This document shows positions 34,001 to 39,408 of a stretch of DNA of 39,408 nucleotides, in pieces. Position numbers and translations under genes: made by a program. The notes under the pieces are model-generated. The model made no database searches and was not told the DNA's origin. It worked only from the letters and a program-made list of their open reading frames with translations. How positions within the stretch are numbered: the first letter of the stretch is position 1; each line of letters starts with the position of its first letter. Source of the stretch: Mitsuaria sp. WAJ17 (lineage in GTDB: Bacteria; Pseudomonadota; Gammaproteobacteria; Burkholderiales; Burkholderiaceae_C); the NCBI RefSeq assembly GCF_014174515.1, contig NZ_JACJUG010000035.1:1-39408 (forward strand), read 5' to 3'.

Positions 34001-35482
34001 CACCCGCGCAGCGGCGAGCGGCTCTACCGCACCGGCGATCTCGGCCGTATGCTGCCCGATGGGCAGATCGAGTTCCTGGGCCGGGCGGATTTCCAGGTGA
34101 AGATCCAGGGCTACCGCATCGAGATCGACGAGATCGAGCATGTGCTGCAGGCCCATGCGGCCGTGCGCGCCGCCGCCGTGATCGTGGTCGGCAGCCAGGC
34201 CGGCAAGCAGCTGCAGGGCTTTGTGGTCTCGGACGAGGACTTGGACCTCGCCGCGCTGCAGCAGCACGTGGCCGCCCGACTGCCCGCCTACATGGTGCCC
34301 AGCCGCCTGCAGCGCCTGGCCCGCCTCCCGCTCACCGCCAACGGCAAGCTGGACCGCAGCGCGCTGGCCACCATGGCCGTCAACGAGCCCCACGAGCGCG
34401 GCAGCGTACCTGCGCGCAATGCGCTGGAGCGGAGCCTGGCCGAGATCTGGTCGGCGGTGCTGGGCGTGCAGCCCGGCGTGCATGACGACTTCTTCGCCCT
34501 GGGCGGCCAGTCCTTCGCCGCAGTGCGGGTGATGACGCGGATCGAGCAACAGCACGGCCTGCGCCTGCCGCTGTCGCTGATGTTGGAGGGCCGCACCATC
34601 GCCGCCCTGGCCCAGGCCATCGAGCAGGCCCGAGCCCAGCGCGCCGAGGCCGCCAGCCCAGCACCGGCACGCCGTTCGCGCGCCCTGGTCTGCCTGCAGC
34701 AGGGCAGTAGCCAGGAGCCGGGCTGGTACTTCGTCCACCCAGCCGGTGGCCATGTGCTGTGCTATCGCGAGCTGGCCCAGAGCATGCCGGGCCATTTCCA
34801 TGCCTTCCAGGCGCCGGGGCTGTCCAACGACGGTCCGCCGCTGGACGAGGTCCCGGCGCTGGCCGCCCACTACCTCGCGGCCCTGCGCCAGCACCAGCCG
34901 CAGGGCCCCTACCGCCTGGGCGGCTGGTCCTCGGGCGGCACCATCGCCTTCGAGATGGCTCGCCAGCTGGAGGCCGAGGGCGAGCCGGTGGCCTGCCTGG
35001 CCCTGCTGGACACGCCGGCGCCGCACGCTGGCGAGGCGCAGGCACCCGGCCCACGCCAGCTGCTGCAGTGGTTCCTGCAGGATCTGGAGGCGCCGCTGTC
35101 CGCCGACATGCTGGCGGGGATCCAGGCGCAAGACCTGACCCTCGCACAGGCCCTGGCCCTGCTGCATGAGCAGGGCCAGGGCCGCCACCTGGACGCGCGC
35201 GCCCTGCAGGGCGTGCACGCGGTGTTCAGTGCCACGGTCAGCGCCTGCCAACGCTACCGCCCCGGCCCCGCCATTCTCAATGCGCCCCTGCTGGTGCTGC
35301 AGGCCAGCGAGGGCGAGGTGGCCGAGTTCGCCGGCCACCCGGACGCCCATCGCTGCGACTGGGGCTGGCGCGTCCATGCCGCCGGCCGCCTGCGCAGCCT
35401 GCGTGTTCCGGGCAGCCACTACAGCCTATTCAAGCCGCCCCATCTGGACGGCATCGCAGCGCTGCTGCAGACCCCCTTCTGA
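28013..35482 (+). CDS. NRPS: TubC docking-Cy-A(Cys)-PCP-Cy-A(Cys)-PCP-TE
   Basis: 2489 aa, GTG start. Residues 20-75 are a TubC-type docking domain. Cy1 starts at F97 (FPLTDVQHAYWMGRQ); DxxxxDxxS is D228/D233/S236, with catalytic T444 (VVFTS) and D478 (WMDHQ). A1 has FTSGSTG at 705 and specificity residues, aligned by eye, D-L-Y-N-I-S-S-I-W. PCP1 is GGDS (Ser1113). Cy2 starts at F1183; its motif reads N1313/D1318/G1321, VFTS is VVGN (Gly1529) and D1553 is kept. A2 has FTSGSTG at 1776 and code D-L-Y-N-M-S-L-I-W, the known cysteine code. PCP2 is GGQS (Ser2167). The thioesterase has GWSSG (Ser2306) and His2469. Predicted: beta-ketoacyl thiazoline joined to a second Cys, released by TE. Confidence 0.95.
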   Translation: MNTDFSLSQTSALDEPGECAALDSMEALLLRLRQRGVQLQAEGEQLRISAPKGTLDEELRAALSAGKSEILRLLHSQERRGALPEVEPRPAQRHEPFPLTDVQHAYWMGRQPFVELGGFSTHCYFEFQREGLDLARLEQALQALIRRHDMMRAVIAEDGTQRVLPEVPPYRIECLDLRAHGGPEAQAQMLAQREQLSHRRGPIDQWPLFAVRAAQLAGGQLRLFVSLDMLIIDASSMFLFFQEWQQAYEDPQRLAPAQAFSYRDYALFEQTLHEQPEFQRARDYWTARLDSLPPAPGLPLARQPHELAEVRFERREQRIAAEEWARLKALAAQHGATPTVLLMTAFSEALRRWSATPDFSLNVTLFHRFPVHPEVEQLIGDFTATSLLAARAQAGDSFTDRLQRLQAQLAEDLDHRAYSGMRVLRDRARHLGHAPGAAMPVVFTSTLALDGRQSTTGGLSFFGDIVHGVSQTPQVWMDHQMAEFDGELRLFLDAIEDLFPVGMLDDCFGAYAQLLRTLATDPEAWTRRPLPATLPAHHQPLLARFNATDDPAIGHGLLQDGLIAQARRQPEAPAVIAADGQLSYARLAREALTLAEALQALGAGREQPVAVMMDKGCEQVLAVYGVLIAGAAYLPIDPRLPAERRRHLLSASGARLLLTQAAHRSGQDLTPGLRVLCLGDDALAAPAIAPPPAATRPNDLAYVLFTSGSTGQPKGVMIEHAQAVNTLQDINRRMQVGPQDRVLALSALHFDLSVYDLFGVIAAGGCLVMPDPARLHDAQHWAELVQAHGVSLWNSVPQLLQHYVEHLEHLQTQGQPLPPAVRQAILSGDWIPVGLPDRARRVCPGLQLLASGGPTETAIWCTQYPIGTVDPAWSSIPYGRPLTNQRMWVMDALLEERPVGVAGEICIGGACVGRGYLGDEAQTAQRFLRHPRTGERLYRSGDLGRLTAEGQIEFLGRLDHQVKINGLRIELGEVNACLLRQPGIRQAWTGVRSEGAHRQLVSLLVVDEHAADWPARLADGSLRQALAAWLPDYMLPQRFQLLEALPLSANGKVDAAQLQALLQQQGPEGAAPTGQADAASLALQERLLPLWQSLLGRQDLTPTQSFFDVGGDSLLALRLLSRVREQLSLAPELQGRLMQCFFQQPRLADFAMALARLQQARPILSDDSLPLIEPAAAPDGEDFPAADVQLAFLMGDGEDLEFHVRTHHYVEVEMPAFDPARYEQALQRELQRQSANIVVATPELRLRPVQDLTPLPLTLDDCSALGAATCEARLLATRSRMERQTLPVDRWPWMQVHATLLPSGHARLHINCNAVFWDGFGTQQFFANVERCYREPATVLPPLTLSFRDCVLALERLEQSSQGERSRRYWMDRLPAMPAAPALPLKPRLNRRQRSMMKRREMDLSAAQWQALRQRCEARGLRPEAGLFGAYAQVLAFWSGSRHFLLNNMVSHRLPLHEQIFEIVGNFSALYPLEVDWREGGGFAERCRRLDQRMQQDLQHLHCSGVQVLQAYNRVHGQAGRAACPFVVGNGLAMKPFTRSLHGCLETPQVLLDNQFFGLEDGGIWITWDVFEDVFPAGQIDAMWQAYARLLNELAHDDAAWDSEGFDLLDDAARALRRQYNDSAAPRPEGRLLQDGLLQQAREQGEALALVAEGRRLSYGQLAKDALALAGQLQSRGLRPADPVAVLLPRGPWQVIAVQAILAAGGAYVPMDPQWPAQRLEQLLQSTGARLALRLAGLGDAPALPGLHYLAVDELTAGPSWQPPACSETQLAYIIFTSGSTGVPKGVMIDHRGALNTIADINRRFAVTAADVIFGVSSLYFDLSVYDLFGSTLAGARLVLPDAATGVDPTAWLRQMQDEGVTVWNSVPALMQLLVDAALQAGVQLPQLRLVMLSGDWIPVTLPAQIRRIAPDAQVVSLGGATEASIWSIVYPIGQVPADWPSIPYGRPLANQHWYVLDEDGRELPDGVTGQLHIGGTGLALGYWADEARTAAAFIRHPRSGERLYRTGDLGRMLPDGQIEFLGRADFQVKIQGYRIEIDEIEHVLQAHAAVRAAAVIVVGSQAGKQLQGFVVSDEDLDLAALQQHVAARLPAYMVPSRLQRLARLPLTANGKLDRSALATMAVNEPHERGSVPARNALERSLAEIWSAVLGVQPGVHDDFFALGGQSFAAVRVMTRIEQQHGLRLPLSLMLEGRTIAALAQAIEQARAQRAEAASPAPARRSRALVCLQQGSSQEPGWYFVHPAGGHVLCYRELAQSMPGHFHAFQAPGLSNDGPPLDEVPALAAHYLAALRQHQPQGPYRLGGWSSGGTIAFEMARQLEAEGEPVACLALLDTPAPHAGEAQAPGPRQLLQWFLQDLEAPLSADMLAGIQAQDLTLAQALALLHEQGQGRHLDARALQGVHAVFSATVSACQRYRPGPAILNAPLLVLQASEGEVAEFAGHPDAHRCDWGWRVHAAGRLRSLRVPGSHYSLFKPPHLDGIAALLQTPF
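30010..30024 (+). repeat. Copy 2 of dispersed 15-mer GCAAGACCTGACCCC
   Basis: Exact copy, coding QDLTP in the A1 domain about 35 residues before FTSGSTG. The paralogous A2 domain lacks it. Confidence 0.7.
31303..31317 (+). repeat. Copy 3 of dispersed 15-mer GCAAGACCTGACCCC
   Basis: Exact copy, coding QDLTP in the first loop of PCP1 ahead of GGDS. PCP2 has a normal, unrelated loop at that point. Confidence 0.7.
31759..31773 (+). repeat. Copy 4 of dispersed 15-mer GCAAGACCTGACCCC
   Basis: Exact copy, coding QDLTP in the N-terminal part of Cy2. Cy1 has no equivalent. Confidence 0.7.
35128..35142 (+). repeat. Copy 5 of dispersed 15-mer (14 of 15 bases)
   Basis: GCAAGACCTGACCCT, coding QDLTL in the lid region of the thioesterase domain; only the last base differs. 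Confidence 0.6.
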
Positions 35483-35509
35483 ATCTTCTGCATCGATCCG
35501 GAGCAAGAC

Positions 35510-35956
35510 ATGACCCCTCCTCCCAACGCCCCCCTGCGCATCGCCTTCCTCTGGCTGGCCCTGGCCCTGACCCTGCTGATGGTGATCGCCTCCACTCTCG
35601 TCAAGGCCGCCATACAGACCGACTTCAGCGAGTTCGTCCACCACCCCGGCCCGCGCGGCTGGGAGGTGTTCTGCCTGCAGTTCTTCCTCTACCTGAGCCT
35701 GGGCACGGCCGCCCTCTACCTGCAGATGCCCTGGTTCCGCTGGCTGACCCTGCTGCTGTTCACCCTGGCCGGGCTCTACATGCTGGCGCACCAGATCGGG
35801 CACATGGCCGAGGGCTGGCGCTACGGCCTTACCGGTGCGGTGGACCTGGCCCATCACCTGCTCTGCGCCCTGGGCGTCTGGCAGGCATGGCGCTGGTGCC
35901 GCCAGGCGGGCTCGCAAGGCAGCGCATCCATGGCGCAGCGGGAGGCCGCATGCTGA
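35510..35956 (+). CDS. Four-helix membrane protein of the biosynthetic cluster
   Basis: 148 aa with four predicted transmembrane helices (about 10-32, 52-72, 74-95, 110-128). His residues near membrane faces (HHPG, HQIGHMAEGW, AHHLL) recall heme- or metal-binding small membrane proteins, but no family is recognised. ATG at 35510 is 27 bp after the NRPS stop, and its stop overlaps the thioesterase start (ATGCTGA), so it is part of the operon. A role in export, self-protection or lipid handling is possible. Confidence 0.75.
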   Translation: MTPPPNAPLRIAFLWLALALTLLMVIASTLVKAAIQTDFSEFVHHPGPRGWEVFCLQFFLYLSLGTAALYLQMPWFRWLTLLLFTLAGLYMLAHQIGHMAEGWRYGLTGAVDLAHHLLCALGVWQAWRWCRQAGSQGSASMAQREAAC

Positions 35957-36723
35957 ACGCCCGATTGAGCGCCACCGCCTCCGCAAGCCAGGAGCCTCCG
36001 CGCCTGCTCCTGCTGTGCTTCGCCCATGCCGGAGGCCACACGACCTGCTTCCTGAATTGGCAGGCGCAGATGCCGGCGGGCGTCCGGGTGATGCCGGTGG
36101 AGCTGCCCGGCCACGGCAAGCGCATCCGCGAGGCCCTGCAGCATGACTATGCAGGCCTGGTCGATGGCCTGGTCGCGCAGTTGGCCCCGGAGATCGAGGC
36201 CCTGCAGCGCCAGCACCCGGGCCTGGGCTATGCCGCCTTCGGTCACAGCGCGGGCGCGAGCTTCGGCTTTGGCGTCTGCGCGCGCCTGGCCGAACGCCTG
36301 GGGCAGCCGCCGGTGCATGCCTTCTGGTCGGCCGGCTCGGCACCCCACATCCCCCGCCCGCCCCGCTCGCGCTACAGCGACGCCCAACTGCTGGAAGAGG
36401 CCCGCGCCCTGGCCGGCACGCCCACCGAAGTGCTGGACAACGCCGAACTGATGGCCTTCTTCCTGCCCATCCTGCGGGCGGACTTCGCGGCCTTTGAAGG
36501 GGCCGGCCTGGACGCCGGGCGGCAGTTGGACTGCCCCTTCACGGTCTTCGCCGCCACGCGCGACCGCATCCCGCCCGAGGACATCTGGGCCTGGCAGCGC
36601 CACGCCAGCCAGGGTGCCCGCCGCGTGTTGCTGGACGGCGACCATTTCTCGGTGCTCTACGCGCCCCAGGCCCTGTGGAGCCATATGCGCCAGACACTCG
36701 GCGAGGAGCTGACGACATGCTGA
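35950..36723 (+). CDS. Type II (editing) thioesterase
   Basis: 257 aa, alpha/beta hydrolase of the GrsT/RifR type. Family marks: LLCFAHAGGHTTCFLNW at the N-terminus, VELPGHGKRI, nucleophile elbow FGHSAGA (Ser100, where GHSMGA is usual), and GDHFSVL with the catalytic His. It clears mis-loaded or stalled acyl groups from carrier proteins. ATG at 35950 has GGAGG nine bases upstream. Overlaps the gene before it and, by a few bases, the gene after it. Confidence 0.93.
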   Translation: MLNARLSATASASQEPPRLLLLCFAHAGGHTTCFLNWQAQMPAGVRVMPVELPGHGKRIREALQHDYAGLVDGLVAQLAPEIEALQRQHPGLGYAAFGHSAGASFGFGVCARLAERLGQPPVHAFWSAGSAPHIPRPPRSRYSDAQLLEEARALAGTPTEVLDNAELMAFFLPILRADFAAFEGAGLDAGRQLDCPFTVFAATRDRIPPEDIWAWQRHASQGARRVLLDGDHFSVLYAPQALWSHMRQTLGEELTTC

Positions 36724-37487
36724 TGAACGCCGCCCGGCGCCGCCTGTGCGCGGCCCCCCTGGCCCTGCTGCTGGCCCGCCCCGCGCACGCGGCCGCCGGC
36801 CCCACGGCCGAGGAGGTCATCGAGCGCTTCGACAAGCTGCTGTGGGGCAGCACCCTGCAGGGCCAGTTTGAGATGACCATCGCCACGCCCTCGTGGTCGC
36901 GCAGCCTGACGCTCAAGCTCTGGACGCACCGCCCGGCCAAGTCCTTCGTGCGCATCGTCGCGCCGGCCAAGGACGCTGGCATCCTCTCGCTGCGCCTGGG
37001 CTCCGAGATGTGGAACTACCTGCCCAATATCGAGCGCAGCATCAAGGTGCCGCCGTCCATGATGCTTCAGCCCTGGCTGGGCTCGGACTTCAGCAATGAC
37101 GACATGGTCAAGGAAAGCAGCATCGTCCACGACTACCAGCACCGCTTCGTTGGCGAGCACAAGGTGGAGGGCATGGAGGCCTGGGAGATCGAGTCCCTGC
37201 CCCGCCCCGAGGCCGCCGTGGTCTGGGGGCGCCTGCTGAGCCTGGTCCGCAAGGGCGACTACGTGCCCCTCAGCACTCGCTTCTTCAACGAGCGAGGCCA
37301 GCTGGTGCGCACGCTCAGCTACTCCGACGTGCGCCCGCTCGGCGGTCGCCAGTTGCCCACGCGCTGGGAGATGCAGCCCGAGAACCAGCCGGGCAAGAAG
37401 ACGACGCTCGTGATCCAGGAGGCGCGCTACGACCAGCCCATCTCGGAGGACGTCTTTTCGCTCCAGAACCTCAGCCGGAGACGCTGA
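36717..37487 (+). CDS. LolA-like outer membrane lipoprotein-sorting protein (COG2834)
   Basis: 256 aa from ATG 36717 (or the second ATG at 36723). Signal peptide with RRRL and a hydrophobic stretch, cut near ARPAHAAAG. The rest matches COG2834: LQGQFEMTIATPSWSRSLTLKLWTHRPAKSFVRIVAPAKDAGILSLRLGSEMWNYLPN, then MLQPWLGSDFSNDDMVKESSIVHDY, and a C-terminal half-barrel. The fold carries lipids in the periplasm. It starts within the end of the thioesterase gene and lies 3 bp before a LolD-type ATPase, so it is probably the periplasmic carrier of that transporter. Confidence 0.9.
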   Translation: MLMNAARRRLCAAPLALLLARPAHAAAGPTAEEVIERFDKLLWGSTLQGQFEMTIATPSWSRSLTLKLWTHRPAKSFVRIVAPAKDAGILSLRLGSEMWNYLPNIERSIKVPPSMMLQPWLGSDFSNDDMVKESSIVHDYQHRFVGEHKVEGMEAWEIESLPRPEAAVVWGRLLSLVRKGDYVPLSTRFFNERGQLVRTLSYSDVRPLGGRQLPTRWEMQPENQPGKKTTLVIQEARYDQPISEDVFSLQNLSRRR

Positions 37488-37490
37488 TCC

Positions 37491-38178
<688 letters not shown>

Positions 38179-38207
<29 letters not shown>

Positions 38208-39408
38208 TGCGCGCCGCCAGGTGCGGCGCTCCCTGCTGATCCTCGGTGTGACCAGCCTGGGCGTGCTGGCCATGGTGCTGGCCTGGTCCGTGCTGGACGG
38301 GCAGAACCAGCAGATGGTTCGCAACATGACCGAGGTCTACAGCGCCCACGCCCAGCTGCAACGCGGCGACTTCCTGGACCAGCCCAGCCTGGACCTCAGC
38401 TTCCCGGCCAGCATGGCCGCGGACCTCGCCGGCCAGCCCGGCGTCAAGGCCGTGAGCTCGCGCATCAGCGGCACCGGCCTGCTGAGCGCCGCCACCCAAG
38501 TGCGCGGCGTGCTGCTGGTGGGCGTGGACCCGGTGCAGGAACCCCTGGTCACCCGGCTGGACCGGCAGGTGGTGCAGGGCCACTACCTGCGTCCCGGCGA
38601 ACGCGGCGGCCTGCTGCTGGGCCGAAGCCTGGCAACCAGCCTGGGCGTGCGCCCGGGCGATGAAGTGGCGGTACTGGCCGAGGGTCGCCATGCCGCCATC
38701 GGCTCGCTGCGCCTGCGGGTCAGCGGTATCTTCGACACCGGCAACTCCCACACCGACGCGCAGCAGGCCTTCCTGAGCCTCGTCGATGCCTCCGAGCTCT
38801 TCGGCACCGAGGGCGAGATCACCAGCGCCGCCCTGCGCCTAAACAGCCTCGCCCAGGCCCCCCACATCCTCCAGCGCCTGCAGGCCGGCCTGCCCTGCGG
38901 CCTGGTGCTGCGCGACTGGGCCGCGCTGCTGCCCTCGGTGGCGCAGTCCGTGCAGTTCCATGAGGGCCTGGCCCACCTGCTGATGCTGATCCTCTTCGTC
39001 GTGGTGTCCACGGGCCTGGCGACCAGCCTGCAGATGTCCGTCTCCGAGCGCCTGGGCGAGTACGGCACCCAACTGGCCCTGGGCACCACGCCCTGGCAGC
39101 TGTGCCGCAGCATCGTCTACGAGGGCCTGCTGCTGAGCGGACTGGGCTTCCTCATCGGCTATGCCCTGGCGGCCTTGATCGCGACACAGCTGGCGCGCGA
39201 AGGCATCGCCCTGCCCCAGCATGGCGATGCCCTCGAGACCATGCAGGGCCTCGGCCAGCGCATCCACCCCTACCTGGACCCGCGCCGCCTGCCCACGCTG
39301 CTGGCGGGCCTGGGCCTGGTGAGCCTGCTGGCGACCCTGCTGCCGGCCTGGCGCGCGGCGCGGCTCACGCCGCTGGCGGCACTGCGCGGTGTCTGGCTGG
39401 AGCGGCCA
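38179..39408 (+). CDS. FtsX-like ABC permease (LolC/E-MacB type), partial
   Basis: The first 410 codons, with no stop before the window edge. N-terminal MPFLKLALRNARRQVRRSLLILGV, first helix, then a large periplasmic domain, and the C-terminal helix bundle from about residue 270 with VVVSTGLATSLQMSVSERLGEYGTQLALGTTPWQLCRSIVYEGLLLSGLGF, the FtsX signature. The last helix ends at WRAARLTPLAALRGVWLERP, so only a few residues are probably missing. Starts inside the ATPase gene by 29 bp. Confidence 0.92.

Noticed and set aside
32906..35419. An 837-codon open frame on the minus strand
   Set aside because: Same reason: antisense of A2-PCP2-TE, with no recognisable domain.

Overview
The window is GC-rich (by eye about 70 percent), uses mostly G/C-ending codons and carries Burkholderiales-type genes: a TetR-controlled beta-oxidation operon, DUF1569, DUF2147, FixH/YtkA-like and glycine-zipper lipoproteins, and a FAAL-PKS-NRPS assembly line. 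I infer a betaproteobacterium of the Roseateles/Mitsuaria/Rubrivivax kind. This rests on gene content only. I saw no rRNA, tRNA, CRISPR array or intact insertion sequence.

Region 1 (1-4587, minus strand) is a compact peptide-secretion locus. In transcription order it has a frameshifted single-pass membrane protein, a frameshifted 2OG-Fe(II) oxygenase, a 144-aa polypeptide with a double-glycine leader, a lipoprotein, a C39-peptidase ABC exporter and the start of a probable HlyD-type adaptor. It looks like an export system for a class II microcin-like polypeptide with a putative hydroxylase. Both genes upstream of the precursor need a one-base correction to be read through.

Region 2 (4966-15611, minus strand) is lipid metabolism. 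One operon holds an alpha/beta hydrolase, a DUF1569 protein, an enoyl-CoA hydratase and an SGNH hydrolase. A second set holds a TetR regulator with a perfect 12-bp palindrome upstream, an acyl-CoA dehydrogenase, a DUF2147 protein, a fused 3-hydroxyacyl-CoA dehydrogenase/enoyl-CoA hydratase, a hotdog thioesterase and a thiolase. Together these supply a complete beta-oxidation spiral, closed by a clear intrinsic terminator at 8002-8026.

Region 3 (15949-18563) holds small unrelated genes: an HNH nuclease, an ankyrin protein, a glycine-zipper lipoprotein, a 70-aa orphan, a strong terminator and a ParB/Srx-fold protein.

Region 4 (18873-39408, plus strand) contains a MacB/LolD-type ABC transporter pair, a FixH-like lipoprotein, a DJ-1/PfpI protein and then a biosynthetic cluster. 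The first megasynthase is FAAL-ACP-KS-AT-ACP. The second is docking-Cy-A-PCP-Cy-A-PCP-TE. They are followed by a four-helix membrane protein, a type II thioesterase, a LolA-like periplasmic protein and a second LolD/FtsX-type ABC transporter that runs off the window. The predicted chemistry is fatty acid + malonate (beta-keto retained, as there is no KR) + cysteine (thiazoline) + a second cysteine. The second Cy domain has lost signature and catalytic residues, so that residue may not be cyclised. A 15-bp DNA word (GCAAGACCTGACCC plus C or T) occurs five times inside these two megasynthase genes, at non-homologous places and always in the same reading frame.
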